Shown: one piece after another, positions 17,445-26,861 of the stretch
Layout: every line of letters begins with the position of its first letter
Position numbering within the stretch: the stretch's first letter is position 1
Assembly: GCF_900089605.1 (NCBI RefSeq)
Contig: NZ_LT594324.1
Location: 6,547,958 to 6,611,957, forward strand
DNA: 64,000 bases
Source of the DNA: Micromonospora narathiwatensis
Lineage (GTDB): Bacteria > Actinomycetota > Actinomycetes > Mycobacteriales > Micromonosporaceae
Direction: 5' to 3'
Made by a program: the position numbers and the translations under genes
The notes under the pieces: generated by a model
Databases searched by the model: none
What the model was told of the DNA's origin: nothing
Seen by the model: the letters and a program-made list of their open reading frames with translations, nothing else

Positions 17445-18026
17445 TCAAGCGGTCCTGATCACAGGATCACCGACCATGGTCACCCCGGCGCCCGCCAACG
17501 CCCGCAGCGCCACGTCGAGCGTCTCCGGCGCGACCGCGGCGGTGAGATCCAGCAGCACCGTGGTCCGGAAGCCCTCGTGGGCGGCGTCCAGCGCGGTCGC
17601 CCGTACGCAGTGGTCGGTCGCGATCCCGACCACGTCCACCCGGTCGACGTCGTGCCGGCGCAGCCAGTCGGCCAGGCACTCGCCGTCCTCCGCGTGCCCC
17701 TCGAAGCCGGAGTACGCGGCGGCGTGCTCGCCCTTGTGGAAGATCGCCTCCACCCGCCCGGTGTCCAGGTCGGGGTGGAACTCCGACCCCCGCGTGCCCA
17801 CCACGCAGTGCCGCGGCCAGGTGTCGACGTAGTTCGGCGGGTCGCCGAAGTGCGCCCCCGGGTCGACGTGGAAGTCCTTCGTCGCCACCACGTGGTCCCA
17901 ACGGCCCGGCTCGGCGGCGAGCAGCCGGGAGATGCCGGCCGCCACGCCCGCCCCGCCGGCCACCGCGAGGGAACCGCCCTCGCAGAAGTCGTTCTGCACG
18001 TCCACGACGATCAAGGCGTTGCTCAC
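17445..18026 (-). CDS. pncA: Nicotinamidase
   Basis: A 193-residue isochorismatase-fold amidase that converts nicotinamide to nicotinate in NAD salvage. The catalytic triad D9 (VVDVQNDF), K98 (FHKGEH) and C140 (TDHCVRAT) is complete, and the metal-site residues D51 and H53 (KDFHVDPGAHF) are present. GTG 18026 is preceded by GAGGAGGA. It lies 10 bases after pncB on the same strand. The product of this enzyme is the substrate of the next, so the pair is a coherent salvage operon. Confidence 0.93.
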   Translation of the reverse strand: MSNALIVVDVQNDFCEGGSLAVAGGAGVAAGISRLLAAEPGRWDHVVATKDFHVDPGAHFGDPPNYVDTWPRHCVVGTRGSEFHPDLDTGRVEAIFHKGEHAAAYSGFEGHAEDGECLADWLRRHDVDRVDVVGIATDHCVRATALDAAHEGFRTTVLLDLTAAVAPETLDVALRALAGAGVTMVGDPVIRTA

Positions 18027-18036
18027 CGCGTCCTCC

Positions 18037-19323
18037 TCAGTCTGCTGGTACGACGGTCACCGGGACGGCCGGATCGCCGCCGGACAGCTTCAGACCCTCC
18101 CAGGGGATGGAGATCAGGCACTGCCGCAGGTGCTCCCGCGACTCGTCCAGGGTGGGGCGCGCGACCGGCTCGCCCTCGACGATGAAGGAGCGCTGGAGCA
18201 ACCGGTCGTTGGGCTGCCGGTCCGGCACCCCCTGCGGCACGACGATCTCCTCGGTGGCGGTGCCGCTCGGCTTGTGCCGGCGTACGGCCACCTTCCGGCC
18301 GCCGATGGTGGCCTTGTGCTCCGAGCGCTTGACCACCGCGCGCCCGTCGACCTCGACCAGCTTGTAGACCAGCCCGGCGGTCGGCGCGCCGGAGCCGGTC
18401 ACCACGGCGGTGCCGGCGCCGTACATGTCGACCGGCTCGGCGGCGAGCGCGGCGATGGCGTACTCGTCGAGGTCGCCCGAAACGATGATCTTCGTCTCGG
18501 TCGCGCCGAGCGAGTCGAGCAGTTCCCGGCACTGCTGGGCGATCACCGCGAGGTCGCCCGAGTCGATCCGGACCGCCCGCAGTTCCGGCCCGGCCACCGC
18601 GATCGCGTTGCGGATGCCCTCGCTGATGTCGTACGTGTCGACCAGCAGCGTGGTGTCCTTGCCCAGCGTGGCGACCTGCGAGGCGAACGCCGCCCGCTCG
18701 TCGTCGTGCAACAGGGTGAACGCGTGCGCGGCGGTGCCGGCGGTCGGGATGCCGTACCGCTGGCCGGCGGCCAGGTTGGAGGTGAACCGGAACCCGGCCA
18801 GGTACGCCGCCCGAGCGGCGGCCACCGCCGCCTCCTCGTGCGCCCGGCGGGAGCCCATCTCGATCAGCGTCCGGCCCCGGGCGGCGGTGACCATCCGGGC
18901 GGCCGCCGCGGCGACCGCGCAGTCGTGGTTGAGCACCGACAGCACCAGCGTCTCCAGCACCACGCACTCGGCGAAGCCGCCGGAGACGGTGAGCAGCGGC
19001 GAGTTGGGGAAGAACAGCTCACCCTCGGCGTACCCGTCGACGTCGCCGGTGAATCGGTAGTTGGCCAGCCACTCGGCGGCCCGGTCGTCCACCACCCCGG
19101 TACGGCGCAGGAAATCGATCTCCTCGGCGTCGAACCGGAACTCCCGGATCAGGTCGATCAGCCGGCCCGTACCGGCCACCACGCCGTAGCGCCGGCCCGC
19201 CGGCAGGCGCCGGGTGAACACCTCGAAGGCGCAGTGACGGTCGGCGGTGCCGTCGCGCAGGGCGGCGCTGACCATGGTCAGCTCGTAGTGGTCGGTCAGC
19301 AGTGCGGGGCGAACGGTGCTCAC
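18037..19323 (-). CDS. pncB: Nicotinate phosphoribosyltransferase
   Basis: A 428-residue enzyme joining nicotinate and PRPP to form nicotinate mononucleotide in the Preiss-Handler pathway. Recognisable parts are ALLTDHYELTMV near the N-terminus, GSRRAHEEAA with the regulatory histidine, VDTYDISEGI, and RIDSGDL near the PRPP site. The start is GTG 19323 (MSTVRPALL). A TAGGCT box sits 7 bases upstream and there is no ribosome-binding site, suggesting a leaderless message, even though the LuxR gene ends only 17 bases away. The long upstream open frame is a shadow of that gene. Confidence 0.94.
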   Translation of the reverse strand: MSTVRPALLTDHYELTMVSAALRDGTADRHCAFEVFTRRLPAGRRYGVVAGTGRLIDLIREFRFDAEEIDFLRRTGVVDDRAAEWLANYRFTGDVDGYAEGELFFPNSPLLTVSGGFAECVVLETLVLSVLNHDCAVAAAAARMVTAARGRTLIEMGSRRAHEEAAVAAARAAYLAGFRFTSNLAAGQRYGIPTAGTAAHAFTLLHDDERAAFASQVATLGKDTTLLVDTYDISEGIRNAIAVAGPELRAVRIDSGDLAVIAQQCRELLDSLGATETKIIVSGDLDEYAIAALAAEPVDMYGAGTAVVTGSGAPTAGLVYKLVEVDGRAVVKRSEHKATIGGRKVAVRRHKPSGTATEEIVVPQGVPDRQPNDRLLQRSFIVEGEPVARPTLDESREHLRQCLISIPWEGLKLSGGDPAVPVTVVPAD

Positions 19324-19330
19324 GGTACCC

Positions 19331-19336
19331 AGCCTA
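19331..19336 (-). promoter_or_regulatory. Candidate -10 box for pncB
   Basis: TAGGCT on the minus strand is separated from the GTG start by exactly 7 bases (19324..19330). The same TAGGCT-N7-GTG arrangement precedes mec and the short frame at 26862. No clear -35 is seen. Confidence 0.5.
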
Positions 19337-19340
19337 GGGT

Positions 19341-22016
19341 TCAGGCCGGATCGGTGCCGTCCTGGCCCGGTAGCGACCACAGCGCGGCCCGCAGCTCGCC
19401 CCGACCGGCCACCCCGAGCTTGGTGTAGACCCGCTGAAGGTGGTTCTCCACCGTACGCGTCGACAGGAAGAGCCGCTCGGCGATGGCCCGGCTGGTCTCG
19501 CCCTCGGCGGCGAGCCGGGCGATCTCCAACTCGCGTTCGCTCAGCGCCGGTCGGAGCAGCCGCAGCGCCGGCGTGTCGACCTGGTCGCAGCGGCGCAGCA
19601 GGGCGGCGAGCCGTTCCCGGGCCGGGCCGGTCGCGCCGGCGCGGTCGCGCATCCGGTGCAGGGCCATCGCGGTCGCCTCGGCCGCGTACACGGTCAGGTC
19701 CCGGGCGGTGAAGTCGTCGGCGACGGCGAGCAGGTCGTCGGGGGAGTCCTCGGCCGCGGCGCGGGCGTACCGGGCGACCAGCGGTGGCAGCATCCCGTCG
19801 ATCCGCTCGGAGAGCTCGGCGAGCCGCTGCGCCACGGTACGCCGGCCGCCGTCGGTGCAGGTCGGACCGACCGGCGCGGTGGCCCGGTCGAGGCGGACCA
19901 GGTCGAGCAGAACCAGCAGTTCGTGACCGGCGAGGCCGTCCTCGCGCAGCCGGTCGGCCAGCGCGCTGAGCTGCTTGGTGGCCGCCGGCAGGTCGCCGGC
20001 GACGGCGTGCACCGCGCCCCGGGCCTGTTCCAGCCACGGGTACAGCACCGCCATCCCCGGCGCGTGGGTGCGGTCCGCTTCGGTCATCGCCTCCGCCGCG
20101 TGCGTCGCGTCGCCGCGCAGGGCCGCCGCCTGGGCGCGCTCGGCGTGCGCCAGCCCGGCGTAGACCCGGCTGGTCGCCAGGACCGCGCACGCCCCGAGGC
20201 TGGTCTTGAGCGCCTCGTCGCCGCGCCCGCGCAGCCGTGCCGCGTACGCCTGGAGGATGGCCAGGTAGCCGGTGCCGAGCCGGAAGTCGCCCGCGCCGGC
20301 CAGGTCGGCGAACTCGTCGGCCACGATCGCGTCGATGCCGGCCAGGTCGGCGGAGAGCGCCAGCCGGGTACCCCGGGCCAGTTCCATCGCGAGTTGGAGG
20401 TACGGCATGTCGCCGCGCCAGCGCGTCGCCTCCGCCTGCACCCGGGCGATCGCGGTGGCGCTGCGCCGGTACTGGCCCTGCGCGGAGTGCAGGTGGGCGA
20501 TCGTGCACCGGGCCAGTTCCCGGGCGGCCATCGGCGAGGCCGGCCGGTCCAGCACCGCCTGGGCGAGCCGCAGCGCGGTGCCGGTGTCCAGCCGGTGCAG
20601 CCGCATGATCGCCTCGAAGGCGCGGACCCGGGCCTGGTCGGCCGAGTCGGTCAGCGTGTCGCCGCGCGCGGCGATCTCCTCCACGGTGGACTCCCGGCTG
20701 AGCCCCCAGTAACTGACCATGCCGCGGACGGTCAGCCAGCGGCTGTGCCGCGGGCCGTCGCGGACCTCCCGGGCGACCGAGTCGAGCACCTGGATCGCCT
20801 CCTCGGGCTGGTCGCCGAACATCAGGATGGTGGCGAGCAGTTCGGCCGCGTCGGGACCGCCGTCGGCGTCCAGCGCCGCGCGGGCCAGCCGGGTCGCCAG
20901 CGGCACGTCGTACCGGCCGAAGGCCTGGGCCGCCGCGCCGAGCAGCAGCGCCGGGTCCTGTGCCGTACCCGAGTCGAGCCGCCACACCGCGACCCGCAGC
21001 AGGTCGTCCCGGCGGCGGGTGCCGACCTGCTCCAGCAGCCCGGCCAGGGTGGCCTGCAGCCGCCGGGTACGGCTGACCGGGCACTGCCGGCGCATCACCT
21101 CGCCGTAGAGCGGGTGGGCCAGCCGGACGTCCAGCCGCCGGTCGTCGTGCACCAGGCTGATCAGGCCACGTTCCTCGGCGGCCTCGACGTCGGCCGGGTC
21201 GACCGCTTTCTCCAGCAGTTGCAGGCCGAGCGGCTCGCCGAAGGCGACCAGCTCGACCACCGACCGCACGCCGGAGGTGAGCTGGCCGATCCGGGTGTCG
21301 ATCAGGTCGGTGAGGCTGGGTGCCAGCTCCAGCCGGCCGGTCCACTTCCAGATCCCGTACGTGCGGCTCAGCTCGTCGCCGCCGGAGGCGGCCAGCACCA
21401 GTTCGCGCAGCAGCAGCGGGTTGCCCGCGGAGAGCCGGAACAGCCGCTGGGAGGACTTCGCGTCGACCGGTCCGCCCAGGATCGCGGCGAGCAGCCCGGT
21501 GGTCTCGGTCGGGCCCAGCGGGTCCAGCTCGATCAGGTCGACCAGGTCGTCGGTCCACAGGGCGCGGATCGGCAGCGGGATCTGCTCACCGTCGCGTAGC
21601 GTGCCGATCACGGTGGCGTTCTCCGCGCGGGCGATGAGGTGGACCAGCGCCGCCGAGGGCGGGTCGAGCAGGTGTACGTCGTCGATGGCGAGCACGATCG
21701 GCCGGCCGGCGGCCTGTTCCTGGAGCAGGTCCACGGCCCAGCGGAGGATGCCGGCCGGGGAGAGCCCCTGCGGCTGCTCGGCGGGGAGCACCTGGACCAG
21801 CCCGCCGAAGGGCAGCGTGGCGGTGGTGGCGCTGGCCGAGACGGACCAGACCGCGTACCGGTCGGTGGGGAGGTTGGTCACTCCCTCGCGCAGCAGTCGG
21901 CTCTTGCCGACCCCGGCCTTGCCGCTGAAGAGCAGTCCGCGTCCCTCGGGGTCGCCGACCGCCGACAACAGACGGTTGAGCTCATCCGTTCGGCCGACGA
22001 AGTCCCACCGACTCAT
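19341..22016 (-). CDS. Large ATP-binding LuxR-family (LAL) regulator
   Basis: An 891-residue transcriptional regulator of the MalT/LAL type. An N-terminal AAA-like ATPase has Walker A GKAGVGKS (32-39) and Walker B AIDDVHLLD (about 120). A long TPR-like alpha-helical middle follows. The C-terminal LuxR helix-turn-helix reads LSERELEIARLAAEG..IAERLFLSTRTVENHLQRVYTKLGV. Such proteins activate target genes when an inducer binds. The start ATG 22016 is supported by the domain boundary and a TATGCT box 6 bases upstream. pncB follows on the same strand, but the targets are unknown. Confidence 0.92.
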   Translation of the reverse strand: MSRWDFVGRTDELNRLLSAVGDPEGRGLLFSGKAGVGKSRLLREGVTNLPTDRYAVWSVSASATTATLPFGGLVQVLPAEQPQGLSPAGILRWAVDLLQEQAAGRPIVLAIDDVHLLDPPSAALVHLIARAENATVIGTLRDGEQIPLPIRALWTDDLVDLIELDPLGPTETTGLLAAILGGPVDAKSSQRLFRLSAGNPLLLRELVLAASGGDELSRTYGIWKWTGRLELAPSLTDLIDTRIGQLTSGVRSVVELVAFGEPLGLQLLEKAVDPADVEAAEERGLISLVHDDRRLDVRLAHPLYGEVMRRQCPVSRTRRLQATLAGLLEQVGTRRRDDLLRVAVWRLDSGTAQDPALLLGAAAQAFGRYDVPLATRLARAALDADGGPDAAELLATILMFGDQPEEAIQVLDSVAREVRDGPRHSRWLTVRGMVSYWGLSRESTVEEIAARGDTLTDSADQARVRAFEAIMRLHRLDTGTALRLAQAVLDRPASPMAARELARCTIAHLHSAQGQYRRSATAIARVQAEATRWRGDMPYLQLAMELARGTRLALSADLAGIDAIVADEFADLAGAGDFRLGTGYLAILQAYAARLRGRGDEALKTSLGACAVLATSRVYAGLAHAERAQAAALRGDATHAAEAMTEADRTHAPGMAVLYPWLEQARGAVHAVAGDLPAATKQLSALADRLREDGLAGHELLVLLDLVRLDRATAPVGPTCTDGGRRTVAQRLAELSERIDGMLPPLVARYARAAAEDSPDDLLAVADDFTARDLTVYAAEATAMALHRMRDRAGATGPARERLAALLRRCDQVDTPALRLLRPALSERELEIARLAAEGETSRAIAERLFLSTRTVENHLQRVYTKLGVAGRGELRAALWSLPGQDGTDPA

Positions 22017-22022
22017 CGGTGC

Positions 22023-22028
22023 AGCATA
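22023..22028 (-). promoter_or_regulatory. Candidate -10 box for the LAL regulator
   Basis: TATGCT on the minus strand ends 6 bases before the ATG, with no ribosome-binding site between. This is the start-proximal promoter pattern seen repeatedly in this window. Confidence 0.4.
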
Positions 22029-22116
22029 TCGACGGTAATCCGTCCGCGCGCGGATCGTCACGCAACGAAATTGAGTAACCTGTTCATTACCCATAAGTAT
22101 CTGGAGTGTTCGGTGT

Positions 22117-22133
22117 CGGGTGTCCGACACCCG
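22117..22133. promoter_or_regulatory. 17-base palindrome in divergent promoter region
   Basis: Arms CGGGTGTC (22117..22124) and GACACCCG (22126..22133) surround a single C. The site lies in an unusually AT-rich stretch for this genome (about 22060-22110), between the LAL regulator and the GTPase-like gene. It is a plausible regulator site for either gene. Confidence 0.45.
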
Positions 22134-22213
22134 TACTCTTCCGGCATCCGGGCGAAGTGACCGGATTTCCCACGCGACCGGCCCGCAACCCGGTCGCCTG
22201 ATCGGGAGGCCGC

Positions 22214-23773
22214 GTGATGAAGCCGGGTTCTCTCCCCTCGGCTGGCGTGCCCCGACCAGCCGAGTTGTCGCCCTGGGCGCCGCTGCCCAGCCGGCCCGGG
22301 GCGGCCGGCCCTGGCCCCGACGATCCGCTGGCCGTCGTCGTCGTGGGTCCGGCCGGTGCCGGCCGCCGGCAACTGCTCGCCGGCCTGCTCGGGCTGGAGC
22401 CCGGGATGCTGACCGTGCCGGCCGGCAGCTACCTGCTCGTCAACCACGGCAAGGCGCCGGCCCGCGCCGCGTACGTGCCGGGCTACCGCCAGCCGCACTC
22501 GTACGGCCCCGGTCCGCTCGCCCCCGGTCCGGCGCTCGCCCGCCCGCCCCGGCGGGTGGAGCTGAGCCTGCCCGACCCGCTGCTGCGCCACTTCGCGTTG
22601 CTCGACACGCCGGACACCGGCTCGCTCGGCGTCGCCGCCACCCGGGTGCTGCTCGACGCGGTGAGCCGGGCCGGCGCCCTGCTGTTCGTGATCTCCGCCG
22701 ACCAGGCGTTCACCGCCGCCGAGCTGGACCTGCTGGCCGAGGCGGCCCGTGCCCGGGTCGAGGTGGTCTTCGCGGTCACTCCGGGGGCCGCCGGCTGGGC
22801 GACCGTGGCGGACGGCCCGACGACGACGGACGACACGGGGGCGTCCGTCGCGTCGGCCGGCCCGCCGGCGCCACGGGTGGCGGGGCAGCTGTTCGACCCG
22901 GTGCAGGTCTCGGTCGGGACGCACCGCGCCGCCGTGCTGTCCGCGGTGCCCGCCCTCGCCGCGGCCCGCTGGTACCCCGTGCGGCAGGTCGACGACCAGG
23001 CCCTGCGCTTCGCCCTGGTGGGCTGGGCGGCGGACGAGGGGCTGCGCCGCGGCAGCGCCCACCCGCCGGAGCCGCCGGGCGCGTACGGCCGGGTGTCCGT
23101 CGTGCCGGGGCTCGACGCCGGCGACGTCGCCGAGCGCCTGGACCGCCAGGTCCGCACCTGCGCCCAGCGGATCCGCCAGCACCTCGCGCTGGAGTTGGCC
23201 AACATCCACCTCCGGGTGGTGCAGGAGATCGTCTTCGGGGTCGGCTGCGCCGGTCTGCCGCAGCTCTTCGACCAGGAGATGGAGGCGCTGTCGCAACTCG
23301 CCACCGCCCGTTGCGACGCGGCGGTCCGCGGCATCGTCGACGACGCGGCGGCCGGGGTCTTCGGCGCGCCCCTGGCCGAGGGGGTGCGCCGCCGGATCAT
23401 CCACGCCGTCCGATGGGGCCTCGCCGACCACCCGGCCGGCCGGGAGCTGGACCGGGTGCTCCTGGTCACCAGCACGGCCGGGGTGGCCGGGCTGGCCGGC
23501 GACGGCGCGCTCGACGCGCTGGTCTCCTTCCCCGGCGCGGTACGCGACGAGGCGCTGCCTCCGGTCGGGGTGGCCCTGTCCGGCGGCTGCTGGCAGCAGT
23601 GGCGCGTGCCCGGCGGCGACGACCCGAACGCCGCGCGTTCCTGGGCGCAGCGGGCGTTGCGCGAGGTCGAGCTGGAACTGACCCGCGAGGTGTCGCGGCG
23701 CTTCGAGGCGGTCCGGCTCTCATTCGGCGCGGTGCTCACAGATGCTGTCGACCACGGCATTCTGCTCGCCTGA
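22214..23773 (+). CDS. Degenerate dynamin-like GTPase
   Basis: A 519-residue protein. The N-terminal part looks like a P-loop GTPase: hydrophobic strand [12 protein letters not shown] (41-52), a G3-like LLDTPDTGS, and a strand LLFVISADQ. But the P-loop lysine is Arg (GPAGAGRR instead of GxxGxGKS), and no NKxD base-recognition motif is seen; the equivalent strand ends [10 protein letters not shown]. The second half (about 300-519) is helical, as in dynamin-like proteins. It is probably a nucleotide-binding-defective scaffold. GTG 22214 (or ATG 22217) follows GGGAGG at 22204. The function is unknown; it is a neighbour of clpS. Confidence 0.6.
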   Translation: MMKPGSLPSAGVPRPAELSPWAPLPSRPGAAGPGPDDPLAVVVVGPAGAGRRQLLAGLLGLEPGMLTVPAGSYLLVNHGKAPARAAYVPGYRQPHSYGPGPLAPGPALARPPRRVELSLPDPLLRHFALLDTPDTGSLGVAATRVLLDAVSRAGALLFVISADQAFTAAELDLLAEAARARVEVVFAVTPGAAGWATVADGPTTTDDTGASVASAGPPAPRVAGQLFDPVQVSVGTHRAAVLSAVPALAAARWYPVRQVDDQALRFALVGWAADEGLRRGSAHPPEPPGAYGRVSVVPGLDAGDVAERLDRQVRTCAQRIRQHLALELANIHLRVVQEIVFGVGCAGLPQLFDQEMEALSQLATARCDAAVRGIVDDAAAGVFGAPLAEGVRRRIIHAVRWGLADHPAGRELDRVLLVTSTAGVAGLAGDGALDALVSFPGAVRDEALPPVGVALSGGCWQQWRVPGGDDPNAARSWAQRALREVELELTREVSRRFEAVRLSFGAVLTDAVDHGILLA

Positions 23774-23888
23774 GGTGGGCGTCGCCGGCCGGTCGCCCGG
23801 GTCGCCGTACGCGGCCCGGGTGGGTGAACCGGGCCGGCCCGGCGTTCCGATTCATCGGTCGCCCGGATCCGGTGGCACGATGGGGGGC

Positions 23889-24179
23889 ATGGCGGCTCCG
23901 CAGGTTGCGCCGGTCGAGACGCCGGACACCGATGAGGTGCCGGTCTCCGACCGGCCGTGGGTGACGATTGTCTGGGACGATCCGGTCAACCTCATGACGT
24001 ACGTCACCTGGGTCTTCCAGAAGCTCTTCGGCTACAGCCGGGAGAAGGCCGAGCAGCTCATGCTGGACGTGCACCACAAGGGCAAGGCCGTGGTCTCCAG
24101 CGGGGCCCGCGAGCGGATGGAGCACGACGCGTCGCAGCTGCACGCGTACGGGCTCTGGGCGACGGTGGACCGGTCGTGA
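23889..24179 (+). CDS. clpS: ATP-dependent Clp protease adaptor ClpS
   Basis: A 96-residue adaptor that binds the N-domain of the ClpA/ClpC unfoldase and delivers N-degron substrates. The signature [31 protein letters not shown] and the C-terminal HAYGLWATV strand are all present, as in the mycobacterial homologue. The start ATG 23889 (MAAPQVAP) is chosen; ATG 23880 in frame would add MGG. The stop overlaps the start of a 27-codon frame by the four bases GTGA. Gene order clpS-DUF2017-mec-cysO-cysM matches M. tuberculosis. Confidence 0.95.
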   Translation: MAAPQVAPVETPDTDEVPVSDRPWVTIVWDDPVNLMTYVTWVFQKLFGYSREKAEQLMLDVHHKGKAVVSSGARERMEHDASQLHAYGLWATVDRS

Positions 24180-24259
24180 GCGAGCGTGGCAAGCGAATCA
24201 TCAGACTCGACGCGGTGAAGGCTCACGCCGGCGCCGACCGCAGGGAGGCGTTGGCGTGA
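24176..24259 (+). CDS. 27-codon bridging open frame between clpS and DUF2017
   Basis: The GTG at 24176 overlaps the clpS stop (GTGA), and its TGA at 24257 overlaps the GTG of the DUF2017 gene (GTGA). It would encode [15 protein letters not shown].. and so on, 27 residues. Deleting the 80-bp segment would place clpS and DUF2017 in direct GTGA overlap. Its opening GTGAGCGAGCG resembles repeats that I recall as frequent in Micromonosporaceae intergenic regions (recollection, not checked). It may be a translated spacer rather than a functional peptide. Confidence 0.4.
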   Translation: MSERGKRIIRLDAVKAHAGADRREALA

Positions 24260-24759
24260 GCATGTTCCGCCGCTACGGCGACCGCTACGTGGCCACCTTC
24301 GCCGTGGACGAGGTGCGCGTGCTGCGCAAGGTCGCCTCCGAGGTGGTCGGCCTGCTCACCGACGGCTTCGACCACGGCGATCCGGTGGTCGGCCGGCTCT
24401 TTCCCGAGGTCTACCCGGAGGACGCGGCGAGCACCGCGGAGTTCCGCCGCTACACGGAGGGCGACCTCAAGACCGCCAAGATCGACCAGGCCGGCGCGAT
24501 CCTCGCCGCGCTGCCCGGCGGGGAGGTCGGCGGCGAGGTGCGCCTGGACGCCGAGGCGGCCGAGGCGTGGCTGCGCGCGCTCAACGACGCCCGGCTGGCG
24601 ATGGGGGTCCGGCTGGAGATCAAGGACGGCACCGACGTGGGGGAGGAACTCGACGAGGCGGTGGCCGTGGATCCGACCTCCTCCAGGGTGTTCCAACTGT
24701 CGGTATACGCGTACCTGGGATATCTGCAGGAATCCCTGCTCAACGCCCTGATCGACTGA
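24256..24759 (+). CDS. DUF2017 protein
   Basis: A 167-residue (from GTG 24256) mostly helical cytoplasmic protein of the DUF2017 family, the homologue of the gene between clpS and mec in M. tuberculosis (Rv1332 by position). It has an acidic, Glu/Asp-rich composition and no catalytic motif. The conserved C-terminus reads FQLSVYAYLGYLQESLLNAL. Translation is probably coupled to the preceding short frame through the GTGA overlap; ATG 24262 is an alternative start. The family's role is unknown, though its constant position next to clpS hints at proteostasis. Confidence 0.85.
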   Translation: MSMFRRYGDRYVATFAVDEVRVLRKVASEVVGLLTDGFDHGDPVVGRLFPEVYPEDAASTAEFRRYTEGDLKTAKIDQAGAILAALPGGEVGGEVRLDAEAAEAWLRALNDARLAMGVRLEIKDGTDVGEELDEAVAVDPTSSRVFQLSVYAYLGYLQESLLNALID

Positions 24760-24801
24760 GTCGTGACGGTTACCACCTCGCCGCCCACGACCGGCAGAGG
24801 C

Positions 24802-24807
24802 TAGGCT
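24802..24807 (+). promoter_or_regulatory. Candidate -10 box for mec
   Basis: TAGGCT is followed by 7 bases and the GTG of mec, without a ribosome-binding site. The arrangement is identical to pncB, suggesting a leaderless transcript starting the cysteine operon. Confidence 0.5.
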
Positions 24808-24814
24808 GGTCGGC

Positions 24815-25303
24815 GTGCTGAGCATCGACCGGTCGATCATCGACGCGATCGTGGCCCACGCGCGTCGGGACCACCCGGACGAGGCGTGCGGCGTGGTCGC
24901 CGGCCCCGCCGGCAGCGACACCCCGACCCGGCACATCCCGATGGAGAACGCCGCCCGCTCCATGACGTTCTACGAGTTCGACTCGATGGAGCAGTTGCGG
25001 TTGTGGCGGGAGATGGACGACCGCGACGAGGAGCCGGTCGTCATCTACCACTCGCACACCGCGACGGAGGCCTACCCGTCCCGTACGGACATCTCCTTCG
25101 CCGGCGAGCCGGGGGCACACTACCTGCTCGTCTCGACCCGCGAGCCCGACACGGAGGAGATCCGCTCCTTCCGCATCGTCGACGGCGTGGTCACCGAGGA
25201 GCCGGTCCGGATCGTGGATGCCGCCGTGGACCCGCACGCCGTCCAGTCCTACATGTTCGGGCAGAGCCCGGCGACGGTCGACTACGAGTGTTCCGGCAGC
25301 TGA
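24815..25303 (+). CDS. mec: JAMM metalloprotease Mec (CysO-cysteine hydrolase)
   Basis: A 162-residue MPN/JAB1 zinc protease. The complete JAMM site is present: E23 (DEACGVV) and H79-S-H81-x7-S89-x2-D92 (HSHTATEAYPSRTD). In M. tuberculosis, Mec releases cysteine from the CysO-cysteine adduct. Here the next gene encodes a CysO with residues beyond its Gly-Gly, so this protease may first have to trim the precursor, as proposed for JAB proteases of other sulfur-carrier systems. The start is GTG 24815, with a TAGGCT box upstream. It is first of the mec-cysO-cysM set. Confidence 0.93.
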   Translation: MLSIDRSIIDAIVAHARRDHPDEACGVVAGPAGSDTPTRHIPMENAARSMTFYEFDSMEQLRLWREMDDRDEEPVVIYHSHTATEAYPSRTDISFAGEPGAHYLLVSTREPDTEEIRSFRIVDGVVTEEPVRIVDAAVDPHAVQSYMFGQSPATVDYECSGS

Positions 25304-25368
25304 CTCCCCAGCGCCGGCACCTCTTCTCTCTTCCCGTCACCTGGCACGACCCGAACAAGGAGCACAGC

Positions 25369-25734
25369 ATGGCCATCGAGGTTCGCATCCCCACCATCCT
25401 GCGTAGCTACACCGGCGGCGCCAAGGCCGTCGAGGGCGCCGGCGACACGCTGGCCGACCTGCTCGCCGACCTGGACAGCCGGCACGCCGGCCTGAAGGCC
25501 CGGCTGGTCACCGACGCCGGCGCGCTGCACCGGTTCGTCAACGTCTACGTCAACGACGAGGACGTCCGTTTCCTGGGCGCGCTCGACGCCAAGCTCAACG
25601 ACGGCGACAGCGTCACCATCCTGCCGGCCGTGGCCGGCGGCGCGTTCGGCTTCGCCGCGGCGGCGGCGATCGCCCAGCACAGCGCCGCGGCCGGCGCGAT
25701 CGCCCGGCACCCCGCCGCAGCACGTACCCGCTGA
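25369..25734 (+). CDS. cysO: Sulfur-carrier protein CysO with C-terminal extension
   Basis: A 121-residue ubiquitin-like (ThiS/MoaD) carrier. Its C-terminal thiocarboxylate donates sulfur to CysM. Residues 1-91 match mycobacterial CysO closely (RIPTILRSYTGG; RFVNVYVNDEDVRF; SVTILPAVAGG). Mycobacterial CysO ends at Gly-Gly, but here G90-G91 is followed by 30 more residues, starting AFGF and then an Ala-rich imperfect repeat (AIAQHSAAAG / AIARHPAAA). The Gly-Gly must be exposed for thiocarboxylation, so processing is expected. ATG 25369 has AAGGAG 7 bases upstream. cysM starts 12 bases after the stop. Confidence 0.93.
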   Translation: MAIEVRIPTILRSYTGGAKAVEGAGDTLADLLADLDSRHAGLKARLVTDAGALHRFVNVYVNDEDVRFLGALDAKLNDGDSVTILPAVAGGAFGFAAAAAIAQHSAAAGAIARHPAAARTR

Positions 25735-26712
<978 letters not shown>

Positions 26713-26727
26713 CGGTCCTCGGCTCGG

Positions 26728-26765
26728 GTCGGTCGGCGGCACCCCGTCGGCCGGCCCGACCTCTT
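26728..26765 (+). terminator. Possible weak terminator after cysM
   Basis: An imperfect GC-rich inverted repeat (around GGTCGG and CCGACC) is followed by TCTTT, 16 bases after the cysM stop. The stem has internal mismatches, so this is tentative. Confidence 0.3.
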
Positions 26766-26848
26766 TCGTGCCCGGGGACGAGACGCGTACGGGTGTCACG
26801 TTGATGACAACTTCCGTTAGATGATTCTTGCCGACCGGGACCGACGCG

Positions 26849-26854
26849 TAGGCT
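26849..26854 (+). promoter_or_regulatory. Candidate -10 box for the 26862 short frame and the MBL gene
   Basis: TAGGCT-N7-GTG, the same layout as pncB and mec, leads into a 29-codon frame that overlaps the next gene's start. TTGCCG at 26828..26833 could be a poorly spaced -35. Confidence 0.45.
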
Positions 26855-26861
26855 GCGCACC

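Noticed and set aside
18037..21558. A 1173-codon frame ending in pncB
   Set aside because: The first 745 codons are shadow coding of the LuxR regulator. pncB proper begins at GTG 19323, where homology starts.
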